From JAICLV01 sp036380925 (GTDB taxonomy: Bacteria > Actinomycetota > Actinomycetes > Acidothermales > Acidothermaceae), in the NCBI GenBank assembly GCA_036380925.1, contig DASVDW010000129.1, forward strand, positions 1 to 23,191: a stretch of DNA of 23,191 nucleotides. Reading direction: 5' to 3'. The notes under the pieces are model-generated. The model was not told the DNA's origin. It searched no databases and saw nothing but the letters and a program-made list of their open reading frames with translations. A program made the position numbers and the translations under genes. Shown here in pieces: positions 1 through 8,143 of the stretch (position 1 is its first letter; each line of letters begins with the position of its first letter).

Positions 1-570
1 GTAGTGGTGTGCGCACCTGAGTTCACCGAAGAGGCGCTCGACATCTTGACCTCGAAGAAAAACCTGCGGTTGTTGCTGTGCGCCGGGATGCACCCCGCGC
101 AGCACGTCGTGGAAACCCGGCAAATCAGCGGCGGCCTGCTGATGCAAAGCGTCGACGGCGTCAACGCGGACGGCGACGACGCGGCGAACTGGACGCTGCA
201 GTCGGGGACGGCGGCCGACGCCGTGACGCTGGCCGACCTCGAATTCGCCTGGCGCGCGGTGCGGTCGGTGAAGTCGAACGCGATTTTGTTGGCGGCCGAC
301 CGCGCGTCGGTCGGTGTGGGCATGGGCCAGGTCAACCGGGTCGACTCCGCGAAACTGGCGGTGGCGCGCGCGGGCGATCGGGCGGCGGGCGCCGTGGCGG
401 CGTCCGACGCGTTTTTCCCGTTCCCCGATGGGCTGCAGGTGCTCATCGACGCGGGCGTGCGCGCCGTCGTCGAGCCCGGCGGCTCCATTCATGACGGCGA
501 GGTGATCGAGGCGGCGCAGGCGGCCGGGATCACGCTGTACTTCACCGGGACGCGGCACTTCTTCCACTAG
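1..570 (+). CDS. purH: Bifunctional AICAR formyltransferase / IMP cyclohydrolase PurH, C-terminal part (5' truncated)
   Basis: The reading frame is open from the first base, so only about the last 189 residues of a protein that is usually about 520 residues are present. This part belongs to the AICAR transformylase domain, which transfers the formyl group of 10-formyl-tetrahydrofolate to AICAR in the last steps of IMP synthesis in the cytoplasm. Visible family blocks are LEFAWRAVRSVKSNAI, GMGQVNRVDSAKLAV with AGDRA, ASDAFFPFPDGLQVLIDAGV, EPGGSIHDGEVIEAA and the terminal TGTRHFFH. The stop is TAG at 568-570. The IMP cyclohydrolase half lies upstream of the window. FolD, which supplies the folate cofactor, follows 124 bp downstream. 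Identification is very secure; only the 5' end is missing. Confidence 0.97.
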   Translation, partial: VVVCAPEFTEEALDILTSKKNLRLLLCAGMHPAQHVVETRQISGGLLMQSVDGVNADGDDAANWTLQSGTAADAVTLADLEFAWRAVRSVKSNAILLAADRASVGVGMGQVNRVDSAKLAVARAGDRAAGAVAASDAFFPFPDGLQVLIDAGVRAVVEPGGSIHDGEVIEAAQAAGITLYFTGTRHFFH

Positions 571-694
571 CGCGCGGGCGCAGGCCTCCCTGTGCAGCGA
601 GCGAAGGTTCCGGGCAACTTGTGCGCGCTCCCACCCGACGCGAACCCTTCACTCGGCGCGAAGGGCCACACTGCGGCCGTGAAAGACTGGCCGC

Positions 695-1558
695 ATGACC
701 GCGCGAATTCTCGAAGGCACCCCTGTCGCCGCAGCTGTTTTCGCGGATCTGCAGCCGCGCATCAAGGCGCTGGTCGACGCCGGTCACCAACCGGGTCTTG
801 GCACCATCTTGGTCGGCGACGACTCCGCCAGCGCCGGCTACATCAAGATGAAGCAGGACAAGGCCGCCGAACTGGGTCTGCGCTCGCCGCACGTGCACTT
901 GCCCCAGTCCGCCACGCAGGCTGACGTCGTCGCCGCGATCCGGGAGTTCAACGACGACAAGAGCGTCGACGCGATGCTGGTTCAGCACCCAACCCCGCCG
1001 CAGATCGACTTCGAAGCGGCCTTGATGGAGATGAACCCCGACAAGGACGTCGACGGCCTGCACCCCACGAACATGGGTCGGCTGGCGCTGGGGATGAAGG
1101 GCCCGGTCCCGTGCACGCCGGCCGGCATCGAGGCGCTGCTCGCCTACCACCAGATTCCGGTCTCCGGCCGCGAGGTGTGCGTCTTGGGCCGCGGCACCAC
1201 GCTTGGGCGGCCGCTCGCGATGCTACTGAGCCAAAAGCGGCCCACCGCGAACGCCGCGGTGACGGTGGTGCACACCGGCGTTCCCGACTGGTCGCGCTAC
1301 ACCCGCCGCGCGGACATCGTGGTCGCCGCCGCGGGCGTGCCGGGCATCTTGCGCGCGGAGCACGTCCGTCCCGGCGCCGTGGTGGTCGGCGGCGGCGTCC
1401 GGTACGAGGGCCGCCGCTTGTTGCCGGACGTCGACGAGGGCGTGGCCGAGGTGGCGGGGGCGATCACGCCGCGGATCGGGGGCGTCGGGCCGACCACCGT
1501 GGCGATGCTGTTCCGCAACTGCGTCGAGGCCGCCGAGTCCCAGCTCGGTGTGCGGTGA
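695..1558 (+). CDS. folD: Bifunctional methylene-THF dehydrogenase / methenyl-THF cyclohydrolase FolD (divergent)
   Basis: A 287-residue protein of normal FolD length. The family interconverts 5,10-methylene-, 5,10-methenyl- and 10-formyl-THF with NADP in the cytosol. Catalytic positions are kept: YxxxK at Tyr49/Lys53, Gln97, and Asp120 in KDVDGLHP (117-124). The CTP substrate loop (140-142) and the actinobacterial-type GRGTTLGRP nucleotide-binding loop (166-172) are also present. Several usually strict positions differ: QLPLP reads QHPTP (97-101), the DVG after the PGA motif reads GGGV (232-235), and the terminal ITPVPGGVGPMT block reads ITPRIGGVGPTT (257-268). The ATG start has only weak purine-rich sequence upstream (GTGAAAG). 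The downstream neighbour converges on it, with 28 bp between stops. A folate enzyme is near certain; whether both activities are normal is open. Confidence 0.93.
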   Translation: MTARILEGTPVAAAVFADLQPRIKALVDAGHQPGLGTILVGDDSASAGYIKMKQDKAAELGLRSPHVHLPQSATQADVVAAIREFNDDKSVDAMLVQHPTPPQIDFEAALMEMNPDKDVDGLHPTNMGRLALGMKGPVPCTPAGIEALLAYHQIPVSGREVCVLGRGTTLGRPLAMLLSQKRPTANAAVTVVHTGVPDWSRYTRRADIVVAAAGVPGILRAEHVRPGAVVVGGGVRYEGRRLLPDVDEGVAEVAGAITPRIGGVGPTTVAMLFRNCVEAAESQLGVR

Positions 1559-1570
1559 CGGCCGGTGACC

Positions 1571-1587
1571 GCGGCGCGGCTCGCCGC
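1571..1587. terminator. Short GC hairpin between convergent folD and FHA genes
   Basis: A perfect 6-bp inverted repeat, GCGGCG and CGCCGC around a 5-base loop, fills the 28-bp gap between the two convergent stop codons. It has no T-run on either side. It could act as a weak bidirectional terminator, but stems this short arise often by chance in such GC-rich DNA. Confidence 0.25.
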
Positions 1588-2219
1588 TAGCCAGCCCGCC
1601 GGATCGGCCCGCCGTCTTTCGGCGGCACCCGGGTGCTTTCCGGCAGCGGGCGCACCACGCCTGAGCTGATCACCTCGTTGGCCAACCGGGCGCGCCGGCC
1701 CACTCCTTCGGGTATTCGGAATTTCGAATACAGGCGGAGCAGGTGCTGTTTGACCGCCGCCTCGGTGACGACCAGCTCGTCCGCGATCTCCCGGGCGGTG
1801 GCAGGAGCCACGAAGGCCTCCTGTGACAACGCCGGCCGGCACAGCGCGGTCAGCACCTCTTGCTCCCGCCGAGTGAGGTCGGGCGCGTTGCCGCGACGCA
1901 GCTCGGTGGGCGGCTCGTCGATCTCCTTGAGGTCCAGCCCGCCCACCCGGCAGCGGGCCGCGCCGAACGCGATGACGTCGCCGTCTGCCAGCAGCCGGCG
2001 CCCCACCGGCCGGCCGTTGACGCGGGTGCCGTTGGTCGACAAACCGAGGTCGCTCACATACAGGTAGGGTCCGCGGCGCACCAACTCTGCGTGCAGCCGC
2101 GAGACCGTCGGATCGGCGAGCGCGATGTCAATGCCGTCGCCCCTGCCGACCGTGGTGCACTCTGCCTGGAGCACAAAGATTTCGCCGGTTTCCTCGACGC
2201 TCAGGTACGGCGCGTCCAC
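1587..2219 (-). CDS. FHA domain protein with C-terminal LuxR-type helix-turn-helix
   Basis: A 210-residue cytoplasmic regulator. Residues about 5-95 form a forkhead-associated (phosphothreonine-binding) domain with the key residues GR (25-26), Ser40 and His43 in SRLH, and Asn63-Gly64 in STNGT. Residues about 115-185 hold LTRREQEVLTAL followed by an AREIADELVVTEAAVKQHLLRLYSKF helix-turn-helix, as in LuxR-type or transcriptional-activator C-termini. This suggests a transcription factor, or an adaptor read by a Ser/Thr kinase. I chose the GTG at 2217-2219 because a GGAGG lies 7 nt upstream of it on the minus strand. The frame stays open to a TTG at 2321, but those extra 34 residues look non-domain. 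The gene runs opposite to its neighbours and interrupts the folD-DUF3017 pair. The target genes are unknown. Confidence 0.88.
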   Translation of the reverse strand: MDAPYLSVEETGEIFVLQAECTTVGRGDGIDIALADPTVSRLHAELVRRGPYLYVSDLGLSTNGTRVNGRPVGRRLLADGDVIAFGAARCRVGGLDLKEIDEPPTELRRGNAPDLTRREQEVLTALCRPALSQEAFVAPATAREIADELVVTEAAVKQHLLRLYSKFRIPEGVGRRARLANEVISSGVVRPLPESTRVPPKDGGPIRRAG

Positions 2220-2440
2220 AACTGTGCCTCCGCATTGGGCTTGGCGGGTCGTCTGTTGCGCCTCTACCCCTCCGGACACAACGCACACACCGTTCTGCAC
2301 CCTCGCGTCACCGCGAGGCAAGCCGGCCCGCGGTGGCGCTGGCCGGCCGGTCGGGTGGCGGCGGGCCGCGTCGAAGAGGCCGGGCGGGGCGTGCCGCGGG
2401 GCTCGGCCATGCCACCGGCTCCTGAGGGTAGCTTTGAGCC

Positions 2441-2842
2441 GTGCGATCCCACCAGCTGCCCGCGCAGACCGACCTCGAGGTCGTCAGCGGGGTGGCGGCC
2501 GCCGACGCGGCCGGGGGCGCCGCCGGCCGGGCCGACGCCCCGCGCGTCGTGAGCGCGCCGCCCCAGCGCAAACCCCGCTGGGCCGGAGGGTTCTTCAGCG
2601 AGCTGCCGCTTGCGCTCGTCATCTGCGGGGTCGGGCTCGGCCTCGTGGTGATCGCGCTGCACCACTTCCGCTGGGGCAACCTGGCGATCTCGATGTCGGT
2701 CCTCGCCGGCGGCCTTTTCCGGCTGGTGCTACCCGCCCGCAAAGCGGGCCTGCTCGTGGTGCGCAGCAGGTTCACCGACGTGGTGACGATGGGCATCATC
2801 GGTGGGGCGCTGATGGTGCTGGCCGCCGTCACCAGCACCTGA
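2441..2842 (+). CDS. DUF3017 family integral membrane protein
   Basis: A 133-residue protein. An Ala/Pro-rich, probably cytoplasmic N-terminus (1-50) is followed by three predicted membrane segments: about 55-76 (LPLALVICGVGLGLVVIAL), about 80-97 and about 112-130. The LFRLVLPARKAGLLVVRSR segment between the second and third helices is the hallmark of actinobacterial DUF3017 proteins, whose function is unknown. These proteins typically sit between folD and mdh, as here. The start is a GTG with poor Shine-Dalgarno support. The frame has no better candidate before the hydrophobic part, so the exact N-terminus is uncertain. Confidence 0.8.
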   Translation: MRSHQLPAQTDLEVVSGVAAADAAGGAAGRADAPRVVSAPPQRKPRWAGGFFSELPLALVICGVGLGLVVIALHHFRWGNLAISMSVLAGGLFRLVLPARKAGLLVVRSRFTDVVTMGIIGGALMVLAAVTST

Positions 2843-2923
2843 CCCCGGGTCGCGGCAGGGCCACGCTCGCGAATAGCATGACGGCCGTACTGTGTGGCGT
2901 TTTCTTCGTCGGGAGCCGATGAC

Positions 2924-3907
2924 ATGAGTGGTGCAGGCAACGCGCGTAAGGGAACCGTCGCTGTCGTGGGAGCCGGTTTCTACGGCTCGACCACGGCGCT
3001 TCGGCTCGCCGAGTACGACATTTTCGAAAAGGTGGTGCTCACCGACATCGTCGAGGGCAAGCCCGAAGGTATTGCGCTCGACATGAACCAGTCGCGACCG
3101 ATCGAGGGATTCGAGACGCAGGTCGTCGGTCAAACCACCGGCGCGAACGGCGAAGGCTATGAGGCCATCGCCGGCGCCGACATCGTCGTCATCACCGCTG
3201 GCCTGCCGCGCAAGCCGGGTATGAGCCGCATGGACCTCATCGAGACCAATGCCAAAATCGTCCGCGGCGTCGCCGAAAACGTCGCCAAGCACGCCCCTAA
3301 CGCGGTCGTCATCGTCGTGAGCAACCCGCTCGACGAGATGGCCGCGTTGACGCAACTCGCCACCGGTTTTCCCAAGAGTCGGGTGCTCGGCCAGGCCGGA
3401 ATGCTCGACACCGCAAGGTTTTCTTACTTCGTCGCGGAAGCGTTGAACGTGCCGGTCGGCGCCGTGCGCACCCTGACGCTCGGGTCGCACGGCGACACGA
3501 TGGTGCCTGTGCCGTCGCAGTGCACGGTCGAGGTCGACGGCCAGCGGCGCTCGCTCGCCGACTTGCTTCCCGCCGACAAGGTCGAGGAGCTGGTCACCCG
3601 CACCCGCAACGGCGGCGCGGAGGTCGTCGCGCTGTTGAAGACCGGCTCCGCCTACTACGCCCCGTCGTCCGCCGCCGCGCGGATGGCGAAGGCGGTCGCT
3701 GAGGACGCTGGCGCGGTCATGCCGGTGTGCGCGTGGGTCGACGGCCAGTACGGCATCAGCGGTGTCTATCTCGGCGTGGAGGCCGAGATCGGCGCGGGCG
3801 GTGTCAAGCGTGTGGTCGAGACGCAGCTCACCGAGTCGGAGCTCGCCTCGTTGAAGGCGGCGGCCGAGGCTGTGCGCGCGAAGCAGTCGGACGTTCGCGA
3901 CCTTTAG
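2924..3907 (+). CDS. mdh: NAD-dependent malate dehydrogenase (LDH-like type)
   Basis: A 327-residue enzyme of the LDH/MDH superfamily that interconverts malate and oxaloacetate in the TCA cycle. The Rossmann loop GAGFYG is at 16-21, with the adenosine-binding acidic Asp41 in VVLTDIVEG. Substrate-specificity Arg96 sits in LPRKPGMSR, where lactate dehydrogenases have Gln, so this is a malate enzyme. Asp162 and Arg165 (MLDTAR) and catalytic His189 (GSHGDTMVPV) are present. The ATG at 2924 is chosen because GGGAG lies 8 nt upstream; an in-frame GTG at 2894 has no such signal. The LDH-like (MdhC-type) subclass is known from several bacterial groups. The gene precedes icd by 25 bp, so the two are probably co-transcribed. 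Confidence 0.96.
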   Translation: MSGAGNARKGTVAVVGAGFYGSTTALRLAEYDIFEKVVLTDIVEGKPEGIALDMNQSRPIEGFETQVVGQTTGANGEGYEAIAGADIVVITAGLPRKPGMSRMDLIETNAKIVRGVAENVAKHAPNAVVIVVSNPLDEMAALTQLATGFPKSRVLGQAGMLDTARFSYFVAEALNVPVGAVRTLTLGSHGDTMVPVPSQCTVEVDGQRRSLADLLPADKVEELVTRTRNGGAEVVALLKTGSAYYAPSSAAARMAKAVAEDAGAVMPVCAWVDGQYGISGVYLGVEAEIGAGGVKRVVETQLTESELASLKAAAEAVRAKQSDVRDL

Positions 3908-3932
3908 TTTCTTTGGATCACAAGGAGTCCTG

Positions 3933-5147
3933 ATGGCGAAGATCAAGGTCGCGAATCCGGTCGTCGAACTCGACGGCGACGAGATGACCCGCATCATCTG
4001 GCAGTTCATCAAAGAACAGCTGATCCTGCCCTACCTCGACATCGACCTGAAGTACTTCGACCTCGGCATCGAGCACCGCGACGCCACCGACGACCAGGTC
4101 ACCATCGACGCCGCCAACGCGATCAAGCAGCACGGCGTCGGCGTGAAGTGCGCGACGATCACGCCCGACGAGGCGCGCGTGGCGGAGTTCGGCTTGAAGA
4201 AGATGTGGAAGTCGCCGAACGGCACCGTGCGCAACATCTTGGGCGGGGTGATTTTCCGCGAGCCCATCATCATCTCGAACATTCCTCGGCTGGTGCCGAG
4301 CTGGACCAAGCCGATCGTCATCGGCCGTCACGCGCACGCCGACCAGTACAAGGCGACCGACTTCGTCGTCCCGGGCCCCGGCACGGTGACCATCACCTAC
4401 ACGCCGGACGACGGCGGCGCGCCGATGGAGTTCGAGGTCGCCAAGTTCCCCGGCGGCGGGGTCGCGATGGGCATGTACAACTTCGACGACTCGATCCGCG
4501 ATTTCGCGCGCGCGTCGTTCCGTTACGGCCTCGAGCGGCGCTACCCGGTCTACCTGTCGACGAAGAACACGATCCTGAAGGCCTATGACGGCCGGTTCAA
4601 AGACCTCTTCGCCGAGGTGTTCGAGACCGAGTTCAAGGCCGAGTTCGAAGCGGCCGGCCTGACCTACGAGCACCGGCTCATCGACGACATGGTCGCGTCC
4701 GCCTTGAAGTGGGAGGGCGGCTATGTGTGGGCTTGCAAGAACTACGACGGCGACGTGCAGTCCGACACCGTCGCCCAGGGCTTCGGCTCGCTCGGTTTGA
4801 TGACCTCGGTGCTGATGACCCCCGACGGCAAGACGGTCGAGGCCGAGGCGGCGCACGGCACGGTCACCCGGCACTACCGCCAGCACCAGCAGGGCAAACC
4901 GACGTCGACAAACCCGATCGCCTCGATCTACGCGTGGACGCGAGCGCTGCAACACCGCGGCAAGCTCGACAACACACCGGACGTCGTTGGCTTCGCAGCC
5001 GCGCTGGAGGCGGTGTGCGTCGAGACGGTTGAGAGCGGAAAGATGACGAAGGACCTCGCACTTCTCGTCGGGCCGGAAACCCCGTGGTTGACGACGCAAG
5101 AGTTCCTCGCCGCGCTTGACGCGAACCTGCGCGCGAAAGTCGGCTGA
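3933..5147 (+). CDS. icd: NADP-dependent isocitrate dehydrogenase (homodimeric, eukaryote-like type)
   Basis: A 404-residue enzyme oxidising isocitrate to 2-oxoglutarate and CO2 with NADP. It belongs to the eukaryote-like dimeric IDH subfamily rather than the E. coli Icd type, as shown by the start AKIKVANPVVELDGDEMTRI, the substrate loop KSPNGTVRN (93-101), the tract YLSTKNTILKAYDGRFKDLF and the NADP-binding HGTVTRHYR. A clear AAGGAG lies 5 nt before the ATG. The gene follows mdh after 25 bp, giving two TCA-cycle genes in one unit. Length and motifs are complete, with no sign of damage. The long open frame on the opposite strand (3918-5207) is a codon-bias shadow. Confidence 0.97.
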   Translation: MAKIKVANPVVELDGDEMTRIIWQFIKEQLILPYLDIDLKYFDLGIEHRDATDDQVTIDAANAIKQHGVGVKCATITPDEARVAEFGLKKMWKSPNGTVRNILGGVIFREPIIISNIPRLVPSWTKPIVIGRHAHADQYKATDFVVPGPGTVTITYTPDDGGAPMEFEVAKFPGGGVAMGMYNFDDSIRDFARASFRYGLERRYPVYLSTKNTILKAYDGRFKDLFAEVFETEFKAEFEAAGLTYEHRLIDDMVASALKWEGGYVWACKNYDGDVQSDTVAQGFGSLGLMTSVLMTPDGKTVEAEAAHGTVTRHYRQHQQGKPTSTNPIASIYAWTRALQHRGKLDNTPDVVGFAAALEAVCVETVESGKMTKDLALLVGPETPWLTTQEFLAALDANLRAKVG

Positions 5148-5165
5148 CCGAAAAGACCTTGGGCG

Positions 5166-5182
5166 CCGCTCTTGTCGAGCGG
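5166..5182. terminator. Hairpin after icd, possible weak terminator
   Basis: CCGCTC and GAGCGG form a perfect 6-bp stem around TTGTC, 18 bp after the icd stop and 51 bp before the next start. No T-run follows. It may trim or attenuate the mdh-icd transcript; chance occurrence is also plausible. Confidence 0.3.
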
Positions 5183-5233
5183 TCACGCGCGAACGACGAT
5201 GGGCCAATCTGCTCCGCGCCCAAGGAGGTCGCG

Positions 5234-5662
5234 ATGTCCGTGAACACCGACGCTGTCAACCAGGTCTACGACGTCTTCAGCAAAGGGAATCTCGACGAGT
5301 TCGACGCGTTCGTCGCGGACGACTTCATCGAGCACGAGGACCTCATGGGGATGCCCATGAACCGCGACGGCGTGAAGCAGTTCTTTGTCATCTTGCGCTC
5401 CGCTTTCCCTGATCTTTCGATGCGCGCGACGCACCTGGTTGAGGAGGGCGACCTGGTGGCCGCCCGGTTTGAGGCGCACGGCACGCAGACCGGGGAGTTC
5501 GCCGGCGTGGCGCCGTCCGGCCGAAGCTTCACCGTCTCCGGCTTCGATCTCGTGCGGATGACCGACGGCCGGATGCATGAGCACTGGGGATCGTTCGACG
5601 CGATCGCGATGTGTCAGCAGCTCGGGATCGACCCGGCCCAGCTCATGCCGCACCCTGGCTGA
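5234..5662 (+). CDS. SnoaL-like / NTF2-fold small protein (ester cyclase-type)
   Basis: A 142-residue soluble protein. The pattern of N-terminal helices (VNQVYDVFSKGNLDEFDAFVADDFIEHE), then LRSAFPDLSMRATHLVEEGDLVAARFEAHGTQTGEFAG, then FDLVRMTDGRMHEHWGSFD is typical of the SnoaL-like polyketide cyclase/ester cyclase branch of the NTF2 fold. The acidic and His residues usually lining the pocket are present (HED near 34, HEHW near 115). AAGGAGG 5 nt before the ATG at 5234 fixes the start; the in-frame upstream extension to 5159 is not supported. Members act on very different substrates, and nothing nearby (no polyketide or steroid genes) identifies this one. Function is therefore unassigned. Confidence 0.85.
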   Translation: MSVNTDAVNQVYDVFSKGNLDEFDAFVADDFIEHEDLMGMPMNRDGVKQFFVILRSAFPDLSMRATHLVEEGDLVAARFEAHGTQTGEFAGVAPSGRSFTVSGFDLVRMTDGRMHEHWGSFDAIAMCQQLGIDPAQLMPHPG

Positions 5663-5773
5663 TCGCGGGTGCTGACCGGCGCCGCCGTGGACATCGGCGA
5701 GCCGGATAATCTGGACCGTCATGGACGGGTGCCATAGACCGGGCAGCGCCACCCGGGGCCGGGAGCCGGCCCG

Positions 5774-7114
5774 GTGAGCGTCGGGCTGAACGTTGTCGTC
5801 GTCCTCGCGCTCATCGCGGTCGAGGCGCTGTTCGTCGCGAGCGAGATCGCGTTGGTGTCGCTGCGCGAGAGCCAGCTCAGCCAACTCGCGGAAAAGGGAC
5901 GACGCGGCGCGGCGGTGGCCAAGCTCGCCGCTGACCCCAACCGGTTTTTGGCCGCGGTGCAAATCGCCATCACGCTGACCTCGCTGCTGTCATCCGCGTA
6001 CGGCGCGGTGACGCTGTCCAGTGAGACGGCCGACGGGCTGGTCGAGCTCGGCATGGCCAGTGGGGCGGCCAAGGTCGTCGGCTTCCTGCTGGTCACCCTC
6101 GCCATCTCGTTCGTGACGCTGGTCGTCGGGGAGCTGGCGCCGAAGCGACTCGCGCTGCAGCGCGCGGAGGCGGCCGCGAAGCTGGTCGCGCCGCCGCTCA
6201 ACCGATTCGCCTCGCTGATGCGCCCGGTGATCTGGTTGCTGTCGGTCTCCACCAACGTCGTCGTCCGGCTGCTCGGCGGCGATCCGGAGGCGACTCGCGA
6301 GTCGATCAGCGAGGAGGAGCTGCGCGGGCTGGTGAATTCGCACGAGGCGCTGGGCCGCGACGAGCGGCGGCTCATCGACGAGGTGTTCAGCGCCAGCGAC
6401 CGCCGGCTGCGCGAGGTGCTCGTGCCGCGCACCGAGGTGCAGTTTCTCGACGCCTCGACCACGGTCGCGCAGGCCTGGAAGGCGGTGCGGGAAGGGCCGC
6501 ACTCGCGCTATCCCGTCGTCCGCGGCTCGCACGACGACGTGGTCGGGTTCGTGCACATCCGCGACCTGGTCGCGCCGAACATCGAGGGCGACGCCCGGTC
6601 AATCCGGGTCGGCGACCTGTCCCGGCCGGTGATGATGCTGCCCGACGGCAAGAACGTGCTCGAGGCGCTCGCCGAGATGCGCCGTGAGCAGCTGCACTTG
6701 GCCATCGTCGTCGACGAGTACGGCGGCACGGCCGGCATCGTCACCCTCGAAGACCTGGTGGAGGAGCTGGTCGGCGACATCCGCGACGAGTACGACGTGA
6801 AGACCAGCGCGGCGCAACGGCTGCGTGGCGGCGACGTCGTCCTCGACGGGCTGCTCAACACCGACGACTTCGCCGAAGAGTCCGGCGTCCGGCTGCCGGA
6901 CGGACCCTATGAGACGGTCGCCGGGTACGTGATGGCCGAACTCGGGCACGTGCCGCAGCTTGGCGAGTGCGTCGACTTGGAGGGCTACCGCATCACCGTC
7001 GCCGAGCTCGACGGGCGTCGCGTCGCGCGGGTGCGGGTGAGCCGGACGCCGGCGCCGTCCGCGCTGGGTGGCGGTCCGCCCGACGCGACGGTCACGACGG
7101 GTTTGGAACAATGA
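5774..7114 (+). CDS. CNNM/CorC (HlyC)-family membrane protein, DUF21-CBS pair-CorC_HlyC
   Basis: A 446-residue inner-membrane protein. A DUF21/CNNM membrane domain covers about 1-175 with hydrophobic segments near 4-28, 60-80 and 100-120 and the characteristic VVGELAPKRLAL block (117-128). A CBS-domain pair follows (about 215-335), including IVVDEYGGTAGIVTLEDLVEELVGDI, and a CorC_HlyC domain at about 350-430. Family members are implicated in Mg2+/Co2+ efflux or divalent-cation tolerance; haemolysin is an old label only. The GTG start has GGGAG 8 nt upstream. The stop overlaps the trpS start as ATGA, so the two are probably translationally coupled, although there is no evident functional link. 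Transport substrate is inferred, not shown. Confidence 0.92.
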   Translation: MSVGLNVVVVLALIAVEALFVASEIALVSLRESQLSQLAEKGRRGAAVAKLAADPNRFLAAVQIAITLTSLLSSAYGAVTLSSETADGLVELGMASGAAKVVGFLLVTLAISFVTLVVGELAPKRLALQRAEAAAKLVAPPLNRFASLMRPVIWLLSVSTNVVVRLLGGDPEATRESISEEELRGLVNSHEALGRDERRLIDEVFSASDRRLREVLVPRTEVQFLDASTTVAQAWKAVREGPHSRYPVVRGSHDDVVGFVHIRDLVAPNIEGDARSIRVGDLSRPVMMLPDGKNVLEALAEMRREQLHLAIVVDEYGGTAGIVTLEDLVEELVGDIRDEYDVKTSAAQRLRGGDVVLDGLLNTDDFAEESGVRLPDGPYETVAGYVMAELGHVPQLGECVDLEGYRITVAELDGRRVARVRVSRTPAPSALGGGPPDATVTTGLEQ

Positions 7115-8139
7115 CGGCCATGCCTAGCGAGACCTCCCGGCGGGCCGGGATGCGAGTGCTGTCCGGGATCCAACCGACGTCCGACTCCTTCCACCTGGGG
7201 AACTACCTCGGCGCGCTGCGGCACTGGGTGGCGCTGCAAGACGAGTACGACGCGTTCTACTGCGTCGTCGACCTGCACGCGATCACCGTCGACTGGGATC
7301 CCGCGCTGCTGCGGGAGCGCACTCGGGTGTCCGCCGCGCAGCTGCTCGCGGTCGGTCTCGATCCCGCGAAGTGCGCCCTGTTCGTGCAAAGCCATGTGCC
7401 CGAGCACACCGAGCTCGCGTGGATCTTCTCCTGCCTGACCGGGTTCGGTGAGGCGAGCCGGATGACGCAGTTCAAGGACAAGTCGGCGCGCTCGCACAAC
7501 GTCGGCGTCGGCTTGTTCACCTACCCGATCTTGCAGGTCGCCGACATCACGATCTACCAGGCCGACCGGGTGCCGGTCGGGGAGGACCAGCGGCAGCACG
7601 TCGAGCTCACCCGCGACCTCGCGCAGCGCTTCAACGCCCGGTTCGGCGAGACGTTCGTGGTGCCGGAGCCGCACATCGTCAAAGAGGCGGCGAAGATCTG
7701 CGACCTGCAGACGCCCACCGCCAAGATGAGCAAGTCGCTGCCCGACGCCGGAACGATCAACCTGCTCGACGACCCGAAGCGGTTGGCGAAGAAGATCCGC
7801 TCCGCGGTGACCGACAGCGGCTCGCAGGTGCGGTTCGACGAGGTCGAGAAGCCCGGGGTCAGCAACCTGTTGACGATCTACTCGGCGCTGTCCGGCCGAA
7901 GCATCGCCGATCTTGAGGACGCGTACGCGGGCAAGGGGTACGGGGACTTCAAGAAGGACGTCGCCGACGTTGTCGTTGAATTCGTGACGCCGGTCCAGCG
8001 CAGGGTGCAGTCTTATCTCAACGATCCGGCCGCGCTTGACGAGATTCTGCGCGCGGGGGCCGATCGAGCCCGCGGAGTGGCCGCGGCGACGATGGAACTG
8101 GTCAGGGACCGCGTTGGCTTCCTGCCCGGAAAGGCCTAG
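7111..8139 (+). CDS. trpS: Tryptophanyl-tRNA synthetase
   Basis: A 342-residue class I aminoacyl-tRNA synthetase that charges tRNA-Trp. The HIGH-equivalent is in PTSDSFHLGN (His28-Gly30) and the KMSKS loop is at 204-208. Other family blocks are VVDLHAIT, SRMTQFKDKSA, LFTYPILQVADI and VPVGEDQRQHVELTRD. Length matches the bacterial TrpS family. The ATG at 7111 overlaps the preceding stop (ATGA). A second in-frame ATG at 7120 is an alternative start, and no strong Shine-Dalgarno favours either. The RNA ligase-like gene begins 4 nt after the stop. No tRNA-Trp-dependent leader or T-box is visible upstream, because the upstream sequence is coding. Confidence 0.97.
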   Translation: MTAMPSETSRRAGMRVLSGIQPTSDSFHLGNYLGALRHWVALQDEYDAFYCVVDLHAITVDWDPALLRERTRVSAAQLLAVGLDPAKCALFVQSHVPEHTELAWIFSCLTGFGEASRMTQFKDKSARSHNVGVGLFTYPILQVADITIYQADRVPVGEDQRQHVELTRDLAQRFNARFGETFVVPEPHIVKEAAKICDLQTPTAKMSKSLPDAGTINLLDDPKRLAKKIRSAVTDSGSQVRFDEVEKPGVSNLLTIYSALSGRSIADLEDAYAGKGYGDFKKDVADVVVEFVTPVQRRVQSYLNDPAALDEILRAGADRARGVAAATMELVRDRVGFLPGKA

Positions 8140-8143
8140 CTGG

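Noticed and set aside
2220..2321. TTG at 2321 as start of the FHA protein
   Set aside because: The GTG at 2219 has a GGAGG 7 nt upstream, and the FHA domain begins right after it. The extra residues show no domain character.
3918..5207. Open frame of 429 codons on the minus strand opposite icd, with similar long frames opposite mdh, trpS and the lipoprotein gene
   Set aside because: The translations are rich in Arg, Val, Asp and His with no family motifs, as expected from antisense reading of GC-biased codons. The sense strand carries well-known enzymes.
5705..5710. GATAAT as a -10 box for the CNNM gene
   Set aside because: No acceptable -35 sequence at 16-18 bp. A CTGACC lies 27 bp upstream, which is too far.
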